A stretch of DNA of 64,000 bases from Crateriforma spongiae. Lineage in GTDB: Bacteria > Planctomycetota > Planctomycetia > Pirellulales > Pirellulaceae. Every line of letters starts with the position of its first letter. Position 1 is the stretch's first letter. The notes beneath the pieces are model-generated. The model did not search any database. It was not told the origin of the DNA and saw only the letters and a list, made by a program, of their open reading frames with translations. The position numbers were made by a program, and so were the translations under genes. The DNA lies in assembly GCF_012290005.1 (NCBI RefSeq), contig NZ_JAAXMS010000006.1, positions 372,001 through 436,000 of the forward strand. Direction: 5' to 3'. Below are positions 11,744 through 20,811 of the stretch, piece by piece.

Positions 11744-13327
11744 CTAGTTCAGGTTCAGCTCGCTAAGGTCGGACACATTTGCCGGAAATTCCGTGTCCGT
11801 TTCCTTTCGCTTTTCCAAAGAACGGCGTGCGGCGTCGCGTGCACTGCTTTCCGGCAGATCTGCCATTTCAATCAGCAAGTTCAACGTTGCTTCGCCCGTT
11901 CCATCGGCCATCACTTCGGCGGCCACGCGACGGGCTTCTTGGTGATCATTGCGAACAATGTGTTTCATCGAATCGCTCAGCAAATCAATCGCCGCGAACG
12001 CATCGACGGCCAGCAACGCGTCCAGCCGATTTTGAAGCACGGGGTGACGCAGCGAATCGCTGACGTGTTGGATCGCTTGATTGTCGACCATCATCACCAC
12101 ACGTCCCAGGATCCGACGGCTGCGTTGGCCCAGTGTGTTCATGACCGGCAGCATTGCCGCGGCATGCAACGGACGCAGGACCTCACGCGCCGCTTCGCCG
12201 ATCCGCTGGTCGGGATGATCCAGCATCTCGATCAAGTTCATCAACAACCGGGCTTTGCGGTGCTGTTGGATCTGCGCCGGATCATCACTGCTGACGTGTT
12301 TGGCCGCTTCCAACCACGATTCGGCGGCCTGGGGTTCCGTTCGTTTCAATGCGGTCAGCACGGCTGGGATTACGGATTCGCCGCAATGTTGCAATGCATC
12401 ACACGCCAATGTCAGGGTGTCTTCCCAGTCGCCGCTGCCATAGGACCAGACATAGATCAGGGCGGCTTGGTGCGAATCGGACAGTTGATCCGATTCGCTG
12501 AACGCTTGACGACAGCACCGCGGAATGCCCAGCTGTTTCAAGTTGCTGATCGTGTTGGGTGTCGGATCAGTTCCCACGCACGTTAGGAACGATGACTGGA
12601 ATGTTTCGTCCGTACGATCTTGGATCGCACCGGCCAATACATCCCCCAAGTCGCGTCGACGAACGCCGGCGGCCAGCAAATCGATCAAGCTGCGATCGGT
12701 CGCCTTGACCAAACAGTCGGTCAGCAACTCGGCGATCCCCGAATCGTCTTTCATGCATCGACGCAGTTCGCTGTCGGACCAAGTCGATGCCAACAGAAAC
12801 GCCTCCACCATGGTGTGGTTTCGGTGCATCGAGAAGCGACGGGCACTAGCGGCCAAACGAGTCACAAAGGCCGACCGGCCGAGAACGTTGACCTGTCCCG
12901 ATCGTGCCGCATCCCCAAGCTGTTGAGCAATCGAGCGAATCGTGTCGGCGGCGGCATGACGAATCGCGTGGGATTTGCCGTTTTCTGCCAAGCGAGCAAT
13001 CGTGTCGGTCAGGTCGACCAATTGCAGTGTCTTGCAAGCCCGCAAAGCCGGCAGCACCACGTCGGCATCGCCTGACAGACGTTCAGCGATGAACGTTCGA
13101 AACCACTTGGCATGCGGAACAAGTCGTTCTTGTTGTTCCGATGTCAATGACGGCCAATGCAACGCCAAGCATCGGCCAGATCGTTCACAGCGTCGCCGCA
13201 GCAAAGCGTCAACGGCGCGTCGATGAGCGTCCGGATCGCCGCTGCAAAGGGCCGACGCCAGCACGTCGACGGCCGCAGCGTTGGCGGTTTCGGCTAGAAA
13301 TTCATAGGTCAGTGATAACCCGGGCAT
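11744..13327 (-). CDS. HEAT-like repeat protein
   Basis: 527 residues from the ATG at 13327, preceded by AGGGGGG about nine bases upstream; a longer frame from 13429 adds low-complexity Arg/Ser residues. The whole protein is Ala/Leu-rich helical and built of repeats of about 30-35 residues, e.g. HAIRHAAADTIRSIAQQLGD and HQEARRVAAEVMADGTGEAT, characteristic of HEAT/armadillo-type solenoids. Such proteins are scaffolds for protein-protein contacts; no catalytic motif or signal peptide is seen, so it is probably cytoplasmic. It forms an operon with the small membrane protein downstream. Confidence 0.75.
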   Translation of the reverse strand: MPGLSLTYEFLAETANAAAVDVLASALCSGDPDAHRRAVDALLRRRCERSGRCLALHWPSLTSEQQERLVPHAKWFRTFIAERLSGDADVVLPALRACKTLQLVDLTDTIARLAENGKSHAIRHAAADTIRSIAQQLGDAARSGQVNVLGRSAFVTRLAASARRFSMHRNHTMVEAFLLASTWSDSELRRCMKDDSGIAELLTDCLVKATDRSLIDLLAAGVRRRDLGDVLAGAIQDRTDETFQSSFLTCVGTDPTPNTISNLKQLGIPRCCRQAFSESDQLSDSHQAALIYVWSYGSGDWEDTLTLACDALQHCGESVIPAVLTALKRTEPQAAESWLEAAKHVSSDDPAQIQQHRKARLLMNLIEMLDHPDQRIGEAAREVLRPLHAAAMLPVMNTLGQRSRRILGRVVMMVDNQAIQHVSDSLRHPVLQNRLDALLAVDAFAAIDLLSDSMKHIVRNDHQEARRVAAEVMADGTGEATLNLLIEMADLPESSARDAARRSLEKRKETDTEFPANVSDLSELNLN

Positions 13328-13755
13328 CGTACAGCACCCCCCTAAACGCCACGTTCCGATGTCGTTTGATCTTGCGACGGATGACGAACGCGACGACCAG
13401 CGGAGATGGGAATCCGGCGTTGCGGACAACGGATCGTTGTCGAGTTCCCCTTCCCGACAACCATCACAAAACGTTCAATTCACGGGATAGCGACCAGGCC
13501 GCACCCGTACAGGAAACGTAGCTTTCGTTCTGACAAACGTGTCATCGGATGGCTCACAGATCGGTATCGGCGCGGCGGTGGGCGACGGACAACCCTTACA
13601 TTCGTTGTGATCGCTACAAACGACGGCGATGGTCATGCGTGCGGATGATCGCGCGACCGCAGTGGTTTATAATTCGGGTTTCCCCAAACATTCGGTCGCT
13701 TGGCCGAAATCAACGCCTCGGTTCGGGGAGCCACCATCATGATTGAGTCGCAACG
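13328..13755. other. Divergent intergenic region
   Basis: About 430 bases between the leftward HEAT-like gene and the rightward 92-residue protein gene. Promoters for both must lie here; nothing more specific is visible. Confidence 0.5.
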
Positions 13756-14034
13756 ATGCCATCATCCGACGTGACATTGTCCCAACAAGACGCCCAAACG
13801 ATCCTGAACGAAAGCTATCTGGAAGTCCGCTCCAAGATGCTGGAAATTGCCGCTGCGCTGGATCGGATGCAGTCGGCACCCGGCGGTGACGGGCTTGGCG
13901 ATTCGGACAAAAGAATCCAGTTGGATCAAGCCATCGAGATCTTGGCGTCGGATGATCCCGATCGTGCGGCCCGACTGCAGTTTCTGTTCAGCCGACCCTA
14001 CGATGCCCAGTGGCGAGAGAAAATGGAACTGTAA
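13756..14034 (+). CDS. Small hypothetical protein preceding TatD-like hydrolase
   Basis: 92 residues, largely helical, with a central Gly-rich turn (SAPGGDGLGD) and C-terminal LFSRPYDAQWREKMEL. Family not recognised. Its stop codon directly abuts the ATG of the TatD-like gene, which argues for a real cotranslated gene and a shared function. Confidence 0.65.
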   Translation: MPSSDVTLSQQDAQTILNESYLEVRSKMLEIAAALDRMQSAPGGDGLGDSDKRIQLDQAIEILASDDPDRAARLQFLFSRPYDAQWREKMEL

Positions 14035-14847
14035 ATGGACTACATCGACCCCCATATTCACATGGTTTCGCGGATCACCGACGACTATGAAACGTTGGCC
14101 CGCATGGGATGTGTCGCGATCAGCGAACCGGCGTTCTGGGCCGGCTTTGATCGTGGCACCGTCGACGGTTTTCGAGACTATTTTCGTCAATTGACCGAGG
14201 TCGAACCGCGTCGTGCCGCCCAATACGGCATTCAGCATTACACGTGGCTGTGCATCAACGCCAAAGAAGCCGAAAACGTGTCGTTGTCGCGCGACGTGAT
14301 CCAGATGATTCCCGAATTTCTGGATCAGCCCAACGTGTTGGGGATCGGCGAAATCGGATTGAACAAGAACACCAAGAATGAAGCCACGGTGTTCTTGGAA
14401 CACTTGGACTTGGCCGCCAAGTACAACCAACCGATCTTGATCCACACGCCGCACCTGGAAGACAAATACCAGGGGACGCGAATGATCTTGGACATGTTGC
14501 AATCCGACACGCGATTGGATGCCGATCGCGTGTTGGTCGATCATGTCGAAGAACACACGATCGACGAAGTCTTGGATCGTGGATTTTGGGCCGGCATGAC
14601 GTTGTACCCGGTCACCAAGTGCACGCCGCAACGCGCCGCCGACATGATCGAACGCACCGGCGGTGAACGGTTGTTGGCCAACTCGGCCGGTGATTGGGGG
14701 CCCAGCAAGCCGACCGCCGTGCCGGACTTGATCTTTGAATTACGACGACGCGGCCACAGCGAATCGTTGATCCGCAAAGTGGTTTACGAGAATCCGCTGG
14801 AGTTCTTTTCACGCAGCAAGAACTTCAACTTCAATCCGCGGGCATGA
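14035..14847 (+). CDS. TatD-like metal-dependent hydrolase (EboB-like)
   Basis: 270 residues, amidohydrolase-type TIM barrel. The metal-binding opening MDYIDPHIHMVSRITDDYE (HxH) is followed by GIGEIGLNK (bridging Glu), ILIHTPHLEDK (His), VDHVEEHT (His) and ANSAGDWGPS (Asp), all in TatD-family order. The DPHIHMVSRTTDDYE-like opening and EPAFWAGF resemble the TatD-like hydrolase of ebo clusters (eboB), whose product is involved in export of small cytoplasmic products to the periplasm. That subfamily call is from memory; no other ebo genes are next to it. Its 3' end overlaps the convergent aminotransferase gene by 17 bases. Confidence 0.85.
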   Translation: MDYIDPHIHMVSRITDDYETLARMGCVAISEPAFWAGFDRGTVDGFRDYFRQLTEVEPRRAAQYGIQHYTWLCINAKEAENVSLSRDVIQMIPEFLDQPNVLGIGEIGLNKNTKNEATVFLEHLDLAAKYNQPILIHTPHLEDKYQGTRMILDMLQSDTRLDADRVLVDHVEEHTIDEVLDRGFWAGMTLYPVTKCTPQRAADMIERTGGERLLANSAGDWGPSKPTAVPDLIFELRRRGHSESLIRKVVYENPLEFFSRSKNFNFNPRA

Positions 14848-15688
14848 CCCGTCGGTCGAATTCTGCTTTGATGCGTCTGTAAACGCTGTCGTGGTCGCAG
14901 TGCTTTTGGCAACCGTCGACTTCACCGGCATACCACACGCCGGCGTCGGTCCCCATCAACAGCACTTCGTCCGCATCACGCATTTGCTGTGGGGTGATCG
15001 GGGCCAGGGTCCAGCCGATGCCCAAATCGCCCGCGATGGATTCGACCACGGCTTGGGTCACGCCATGCAAAATGCGATCTTTGGGTGGTGAACATAGTGT
15101 GCCCTGCGAAAGAATCGCCAGGTTACAGGTGCTGGTTTCGGTGATCGAACCGTCGCCGTCCAACAACACGCCGGCGGCATCCGGTTGCCTGCGTTTGGCT
15201 TGCTGGTCCGCCAAGTAGTAGTGCAATCGACATCGTGTTTTGATTTGTCGTGACCAACTGCTGGGCGGTGGTTGGGTCACGTCGGTGATGACCAGGGGTT
15301 GTCCGGACTGTGCCCAGCGTTGATGCCGTTGGTGATCCAGGCTTTGGATCTGCAAGATGCATGTCGGCGATCTCGATTCACCGCCGGGGGTCGCCAGCCA
15401 CGTGATGCCGACATCGCCATGGACGGCCATCGTCGCACGGTTCCGCTCGATCAGTTCGTCAAACAATGCGATGAACGATTCTTTGGACGGCAGCGACGCA
15501 ATGCCCAATGCTTCAACGGTGTCCCACCACCGTTGAAGGTGGCGGTCGGTTTGAAACGGTTGTCCGTGATACGTGCGAAGCCTTTCGACCGCGGTCACGC
15601 CTTGGCGGAACCCCAAATCGGTGCTGTCGATTCGCGGCGGCGGTGTGTCGTACCAGCGACCGTTTTGAAAGTATTCGCCCAGGATCAT
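14831..15688 (-). CDS. Class IV PLP-dependent aminotransferase (branched-chain aminotransferase / ADC lyase type)
   Basis: 285 residues, a fold IV PLP enzyme. Catalytic Lys is the K of RQIKTRCRLHYYLA (about residue 150), and DGSITETSTCNLAIL matches the phosphate/cofactor-binding loop (usually E-x-S-x-x-N). Possible activities are branched-chain aminotransferase, D-amino-acid aminotransferase or aminodeoxychorismate lyase; sequence reading alone does not decide. Cytoplasmic, no signal. The 15-base gap to the upstream alpha/beta hydrolase gene suggests cotranscription. Confidence 0.85.
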   Translation of the reverse strand: MILGEYFQNGRWYDTPPPRIDSTDLGFRQGVTAVERLRTYHGQPFQTDRHLQRWWDTVEALGIASLPSKESFIALFDELIERNRATMAVHGDVGITWLATPGGESRSPTCILQIQSLDHQRHQRWAQSGQPLVITDVTQPPPSSWSRQIKTRCRLHYYLADQQAKRRQPDAAGVLLDGDGSITETSTCNLAILSQGTLCSPPKDRILHGVTQAVVESIAGDLGIGWTLAPITPQQMRDADEVLLMGTDAGVWYAGEVDGCQKHCDHDSVYRRIKAEFDRRVMPAD

Positions 15689-15703
15689 GGGATCGAATTC
15701 ACA

Positions 15704-16819
15704 TCACGGGTTGGGGAACAGGCAATGGTCGATCACCGTTTGCATCGTCGGGCCGGCACCGCAATTGGACGTGTAATAGTCCATTTCGCTGTGATGCCGG
15801 CCGACCACCGCGGCACAGTCCCGGGCTCGGACCGGCAAACGAGTCCCGTCATGGCGTGGTGCGAAACGTGACGGACCACTGTAACCCAAGGCATCGGCGT
15901 TTCGGATGCGATCCAACCGCCAGTAATTCTTCAACACAACATCGCGTCGGTTGTACAGCAAATGGATGGAATCCAGGTTCTGGGTTGCCAATCGGTGATA
16001 GCCTCTTTCGGCCAACCAATCGTCTTCCAACGCCGGCGCGACCAAGCCGATGTCGATTGCCGCACCGGTCACTTTTTCGCCGGGTAATTGTCGTCGCCCC
16101 AGCGTGCCGCCGGCCATCGCATGCAGCGCGCCTGTGATCACGCGACCGCCAAAGCTGTATCCGATCATCGACGTCGGCTGGCTGGCTTTCACGTGTTCTC
16201 GCAGCAGCCAAGCCAGATACAGACCCTGTGTATCGGTCCGCGCGGCTTTGATGCGCACGTCATTCAGGCCGAATCCTTGGCGTTCGCTGGGCCAACTCCA
16301 CAAGACCCAGTCGATCGAACCGCCGAATTGTCCGGTGCAGTGTTGGTAACGCCGAACGCTGCGGTACACCGCCAATGTGCGTTCGATGGCTTTGGCCGAT
16401 GAATCCACACGATTGCCATGCACGTAAACCACCGTCGGACGATCGCTTTGACGGCTGGCCAAGTACATGTCCAACGATGATGGATGGATCCGGCCACAGG
16501 TGTCCAGCTGATAGACACGAAAGTTGGGTGATTCCAACGGTGCCGCACAAACGCTGGTTTGCATTCCGCGGGTGCTGAACATCCACAAACGGTCTTGGGG
16601 TATGCCCAGTGAACCGATTCGTGACGTTGATTGCAGGGTTTCAGACGAAGGGATCGATGCGTCGACCGTGATCGGCGGAAGATCAGGACTGGCGGCGATG
16701 CCGGTCAAGCCGAACGTGATTGACGCTACGAGTGAAAGACAAGCCACTCGTTGAATTCCCAGGATCGATCGACGCGTCCGACAACACGTCGTCAAGCTGT
16801 TGCGCTGCGGTGGAGTCAT
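15704..16819 (-). CDS. Exported alpha/beta hydrolase-fold protein
   Basis: 371 residues. An N-terminal signal peptide (RRSILGIQRVACLSLVASITFGLTGIAA) is followed by an alpha/beta hydrolase: VVYVHGNRVDS (oxyanion-hole strand), MIGYSFGGRVITGAL with nucleophile Ser in GxSxG near residue 220, and RHHSEMDYY offering a late His. Six or more Cys outside the core suggest disulfides, fitting an exported enzyme. The substrate is unknown (lipase/esterase/thioesterase-like). Confidence 0.8.
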   Translation of the reverse strand: MTPPQRNSLTTCCRTRRSILGIQRVACLSLVASITFGLTGIAASPDLPPITVDASIPSSETLQSTSRIGSLGIPQDRLWMFSTRGMQTSVCAAPLESPNFRVYQLDTCGRIHPSSLDMYLASRQSDRPTVVYVHGNRVDSSAKAIERTLAVYRSVRRYQHCTGQFGGSIDWVLWSWPSERQGFGLNDVRIKAARTDTQGLYLAWLLREHVKASQPTSMIGYSFGGRVITGALHAMAGGTLGRRQLPGEKVTGAAIDIGLVAPALEDDWLAERGYHRLATQNLDSIHLLYNRRDVVLKNYWRLDRIRNADALGYSGPSRFAPRHDGTRLPVRARDCAAVVGRHHSEMDYYTSNCGAGPTMQTVIDHCLFPNP

Positions 16820-16981
16820 ATGGATACAGGACGTAGCGGGGAAGGCTGTGGAGGTAGGACATCAAAATGTTGCTGAAAAAAAACGATGTTGCGTTTGCAC
16901 AACACTCCAGGCGACCTAGTTTTGTGCGGTCCTTCATCGGGATCAACGAATAGGCTCGGTTTGTTAATGAAGGAAAAGATG

Positions 16982-17605
16982 ATGATGATCCGCAAAGTAA
17001 TGATTGTGCTGGTTCTGTTGACCGTTTCCACGTCATCGGGATGCAGTGGGCTACGCAACTTCTTCTTTGGACGTGGTGCCCGCTGCGGTTTGTGCAACAC
17101 GATCGGCTCGTGCACCAACCGACTGTTGGGCGGATGTCGATCGAGGACACAACAGATATGCCCGCCGGCCGCTCAGGTTGCTCCGCCCGTTTACGCACCG
17201 GCGCCCACCTATGCCCCGGCTCCAACGTACGCTCCGGCGCCCACCTACGCACCGGCCCCGACTTATGCTCCCACGCCGGTCGTGACCGCCCCGACGTATT
17301 GTGAACCGCAGTGCCCGCCGGCTGCCGTGATGCCTGCACCGACGTGCAGCAGTTGCTATGGATCACCGACTCTGGAATCCGGCTGTGGCTGTGGTTCGTC
17401 CACCGGGGCGTACGTCGATCCTTATGGAACGCCGATGGTGTACGACGGACAAGTGATCGGCGATGGCGTCATGGGCAGCGGTGTGATGGGCGGCGACGGG
17501 TTCCAGCCCCGCTACAACAGTCAAATGTCGCCTGTTCAAGATTTCATGAACGATATGTATGACGAACACGGCGATCGCATCGTCGACCGCCAAATCGTCC
17601 AGTAG
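16982..17605 (+). CDS. Cys-rich lipoprotein with TYAPAP repeats
   Basis: 207 residues from the second of three consecutive ATGs, seven bases after AAGGA. Signal sequence MIRKVMIVLVLLTVSTSSGCSG ends in a Cys, lipoprotein-like. A Cys-rich section follows (RCGLCNTIGSCTN...CRS), then about five copies of the hexapeptide TYAPAP (DNA about 17191-17275, 18-bp period), then another Cys-rich stretch (CSSCYGSP, CGCG) and a Gly/Met-rich tail. Proteins of this make-up are frequent in Pirellulaceae; function unknown, probably a cell-envelope component. Repeat number is likely variable between strains. Confidence 0.75.
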   Translation: MMIRKVMIVLVLLTVSTSSGCSGLRNFFFGRGARCGLCNTIGSCTNRLLGGCRSRTQQICPPAAQVAPPVYAPAPTYAPAPTYAPAPTYAPAPTYAPTPVVTAPTYCEPQCPPAAVMPAPTCSSCYGSPTLESGCGCGSSTGAYVDPYGTPMVYDGQVIGDGVMGSGVMGGDGFQPRYNSQMSPVQDFMNDMYDEHGDRIVDRQIVQ

Positions 17606-17906
17606 CGTTCGCACGACACAGGGTCTTGGAACGTCCGCCCTTGAGTTCAGCGTTTGGTCGGCCCGGAACGTTGAACGCAAAAGTGAACGTCGGGTAATGC
17701 CGAAATCCATCCGCTGGATAAAAAGCAGTGGCCTGAAAAGACGAACGCTTGGAATCGTTCACCGACTAGACTGGAATCGTATCGCCGTCGTTCGACGAGC
17801 CCGTGCGGCGGCGATGCGTGACCGGTCTGTTTTTCTAGGGCCACCATCGGTGACCCGTATCCGAACAAGTTGAATTCTTCCCCTTCCTGCCACCCGAATC
17901 GACATC
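17606..17906. other. Intergenic region before the transglutaminase-like gene
   Basis: About 300 bases. Nothing is recognised; short overlapping frames lack coding character. Confidence 0.45.
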
Positions 17907-18920
17907 ATGCCGCTTGATCGTCGCCAGTTTTGTTCACAATCGTTGGCCGGATTGACGGCCGTCTCCGCCGCCACGACGCTCGGATACCATCGCGATGCCG
18001 TGGCGCAAAGTCGTCGATCGCGACGCGGCGATCAGGAATCCGAAGGCACGCCGCGTGTTTCGTTTGATTTGCCGCAAACCCATCGATGGCGGATGGGGCT
18101 GTCACTGAAGACCGGTTCGACGTGTCAAAACGTGATTGCGACGTTTCCGATTCCGGTCAACTGGCCCGAACAAGAAGTCCGATTGGTCGCCAAAAACATC
18201 GATAATCCGATGACCCGCTGGATCACACGTCCGGCGCCCGGTGGAACGACCCAAGTGGTCGCGTCGGTGGCCAAGGTGGCGGCCAGCAGCGAGACCGAAA
18301 TCATGTTCGAATTCGATGTGAAGAAGCATCGAATCGTTGCACCGGAGGTCACCGATGATCTGGTGATTCCCACGCGACCGTCGCGGGACATCAAGCTGTA
18401 CTTGGGAACCAGTCCCGAGATCGATCATACACACCGGACGATCCGCGCGGCCTATGCCGAATTGTCAGCGGAACCCTATGACAATGCGTGGCAGTTGGTC
18501 GAACGCATGTACGACTATGTGCGGGACAATGTGCGTTACGTCAACGGACCGATCCAACGTGCTTCGTTGGCATTGGAAAATGGATACGGCGATTGCGAAG
18601 AGATGACCAGTCTGGTCGTTGCTTTGTGCCGCAACGCCAAAATTCCCGCGCGAATGGTTTGGGTGCCCGAACACTGTTACCCGGAATTCTATCTGGAAGA
18701 TGCCGATGGCGACGGGCACTGGTTCCCCTGCCAAGCCGCGGGAACTCGGCAATTCGGTGGCATCGAAGAATACCGTCCGGTTCTACAGAAAGGCGATCGC
18801 TTTCGTGTCCCGGAAAAACGCGGCAAGCCTCAGCGTTATCTGACGGAATTCTTCACCTGCGAAGTCAAAGGACGCAGCGATCCAAATCCGACGTTCGTGT
18901 TGGAACAGGTCGACGTTTGA
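17907..18920 (+). CDS. Tat-exported transglutaminase-like protein
   Basis: 337 residues. The N-terminus MPLDRRQFCSQSLAGLTAVS has a twin-arginine motif followed by a hydrophobic stretch, so export by Tat is likely. A beta-rich domain (about 50-160) precedes a transglutaminase-like (papain-fold) domain: GYGDCEEMTSLVVALCRNAKIPARMVWV contains the catalytic Cys (about residue 229) and EHCYPEFYLEDADGDGHWFP supplies His and Asp. Such bacterial domains act as proteases or amide-bond enzymes. No partner gene is adjacent; the next gene is convergent. Confidence 0.85.
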   Translation: MPLDRRQFCSQSLAGLTAVSAATTLGYHRDAVAQSRRSRRGDQESEGTPRVSFDLPQTHRWRMGLSLKTGSTCQNVIATFPIPVNWPEQEVRLVAKNIDNPMTRWITRPAPGGTTQVVASVAKVAASSETEIMFEFDVKKHRIVAPEVTDDLVIPTRPSRDIKLYLGTSPEIDHTHRTIRAAYAELSAEPYDNAWQLVERMYDYVRDNVRYVNGPIQRASLALENGYGDCEEMTSLVVALCRNAKIPARMVWVPEHCYPEFYLEDADGDGHWFPCQAAGTRQFGGIEEYRPVLQKGDRFRVPEKRGKPQRYLTEFFTCEVKGRSDPNPTFVLEQVDV

Positions 18921-18962
18921 TCGAATGCCGGGTGCGGACGTTTCGGTCCATCCGGCTGGCCG

Positions 18963-20555
18963 CTACAGGACGATGGTCGCGCCCAACACAAGGCTGTCCT
19001 GGGCAACGTCGCGATCGCTGACCGTGGTGATGTCGATCAGCGGCGCGAATCCCGTGCTGCGGACATACTCAGCCGACACACGCATGTGGTGCGACAGTTG
19101 TTTTTGGTAACCCAACACCAGTTGTCGGTTGAATTCAAACTCGGTGCCTGGGCCGCCCTGATCACCATCGCTGTAACTGAATGACCAGACGGAAAACCCC
19201 GGTCCACGGTGGGGCCAGTACGCGGCTTCCAACCGATACGCTTGGACCATCGATCCGGTCACCGGCCACGCTTCGGTCGTCGAAACCCATTCGCCCGCCA
19301 GCGTGACCGCCATGAATTCGAATTGGCCGAACAGATTCCATGCGCTGTTGTTGTCGTCACCGAATTGGTTGGCATCCAGGTGTTCGGCGGTGAATCCATC
19401 GTAGATGGTCCCTAGCAGAAAACCGCTGCCAAGTTGGATGCGTCCCAGTTCGATATCGCCGTGACGAAAACGGACGTTGGCGGCGAAGTTGTTCAGCTTT
19501 CCACGCGATGTCGAATCGGCCACGCGGATCCCTCGACCACCGTTGATCGCGGCAACCGTGACGTGCCACCGGTCATCAAAGTACCCCAGGCCTACGCCTT
19601 CGGCCAACGCGGAAAAGTAGTGCCAAACGACGGACTGGGTGAACGGGCTGAGTGTTCCAAGGTCGCCAAAACCGATGTTCTTTTTTCCCAAGTACAGGTA
19701 CCAGGGGCTCTGCCGAAAATCGCCAAACACGGCGTACGCTTGGCGAACTTGCAGACTGCCTTGCCGGTGATCCGGGAACGTGAATACGTCGGAGAAAAGC
19801 CACTCCCCGTACACATGGGCCATCGGTGTGACGTGGGCCGTGACATGACCGTTGGCCTGCAACAGTCGCGCGTCGGTCGCGCTGTCGCCAGAAAAGTCGG
19901 TGGGGAATCGACCCAGATACGGAAACTTGTCCGTCGTGTTGGTGGTCGCCGCCAACAAAGACAGTCGGGCTTGTCCGCCGACGTACACCGCCGGTGTGAA
20001 TGCGTCGCGATGACATGCGTGACGCAGGATCATCTGTTCTTTGTCTGTCTGTCGGTTTTGAAAGTCCAACAACGGATCGGAAAAATCGGTGTCCAGGTTT
20101 AGCCATGGCCGTCGACCCTGCATGATCACCGACGTCGTCGGTGATTGGGGATACACGACGTTGCCTGGAACGTCGAACACAGGACTTGGCTCATCAAACG
20201 CAGGGCCGATGATTTCAGACGCATCAGATTCGATCACCATGTCCGGCGCGGGACTCTGGAAAACGGATGACTCTTGCACGCCATCGGCCTCGGCCGAAGC
20301 GTTCAATTGGCTGCCGATCACCGTTTCGTTGCCAAGCACCATTTCCCTGCCCGGCGGGACCACCTCGGGCGAAGACCACAGCGGTGCGTCCAGGTTGGCA
20401 GCATCCGATCTGATGTCGTTGGGGCTGGGAAGTGTCCAAGTTTCCTGCGCCGTCGTCGTGAAACCGAAAGCGCACACGCCTATCCAGGTCACAACGTACC
20501 GCTGGACGTGATGAGCTAATGGAGTGACGTGGCGACCGGGACGAAAGGCGGGCAT
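18963..20555 (-). CDS. Porin-like outer-membrane beta-barrel protein
   Basis: 530 residues from the ATG at 20555; an in-frame TTG seven codons earlier is less likely. Signal peptide HHVQRYVVTWIGVCAFGFTTTAQE, then an acidic linker of about 150 residues, then a region of alternating hydrophobic/aromatic strands from about 175 to the C-terminus (e.g. WYLYLGKKNIGFGD, WNLFGQFEFMAVTLAGEWV, QLVLGYQKQLSHHMRVSAEYV) ending with SLVLGATIVL, as expected for an outer-membrane barrel. Resembles phosphate-selective or carbohydrate porins in style, but the solute is unknown. Confidence 0.65.
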   Translation of the reverse strand: MPAFRPGRHVTPLAHHVQRYVVTWIGVCAFGFTTTAQETWTLPSPNDIRSDAANLDAPLWSSPEVVPPGREMVLGNETVIGSQLNASAEADGVQESSVFQSPAPDMVIESDASEIIGPAFDEPSPVFDVPGNVVYPQSPTTSVIMQGRRPWLNLDTDFSDPLLDFQNRQTDKEQMILRHACHRDAFTPAVYVGGQARLSLLAATTNTTDKFPYLGRFPTDFSGDSATDARLLQANGHVTAHVTPMAHVYGEWLFSDVFTFPDHRQGSLQVRQAYAVFGDFRQSPWYLYLGKKNIGFGDLGTLSPFTQSVVWHYFSALAEGVGLGYFDDRWHVTVAAINGGRGIRVADSTSRGKLNNFAANVRFRHGDIELGRIQLGSGFLLGTIYDGFTAEHLDANQFGDDNNSAWNLFGQFEFMAVTLAGEWVSTTEAWPVTGSMVQAYRLEAAYWPHRGPGFSVWSFSYSDGDQGGPGTEFEFNRQLVLGYQKQLSHHMRVSAEYVRSTGFAPLIDITTVSDRDVAQDSLVLGATIVL

Positions 20556-20811
20556 GAGGCAGTGGCAAGCGGGCAAAGCGGCACAGGTGTGGTGTCAATC
20601 GCGTCCGTTCTGGTCCTATCGGCCGAAGCGATCTTGTTAAACGCGGTGACTTTTCCGGCTGCTTAAACTTTGCCCAAAATGCCGAGATTCAATTTGCCGT
20701 CTTTGCCAGACGCTGGGTCTTTGGCACGCTCGCAAAGCATCGGCCATCGGATGGGGTAAACTGCATCGGACACCGACGACCCGAATCGCAAACCTCCACT
20801 GACGCAAATCT

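Noticed and set aside
16683-17366. 227-codon leftward open frame across the start of the TYAPAP lipoprotein gene
   Set aside because: It overlaps two supported genes, and its translation shows no signal peptide or motif; the rightward lipoprotein reading is far better.
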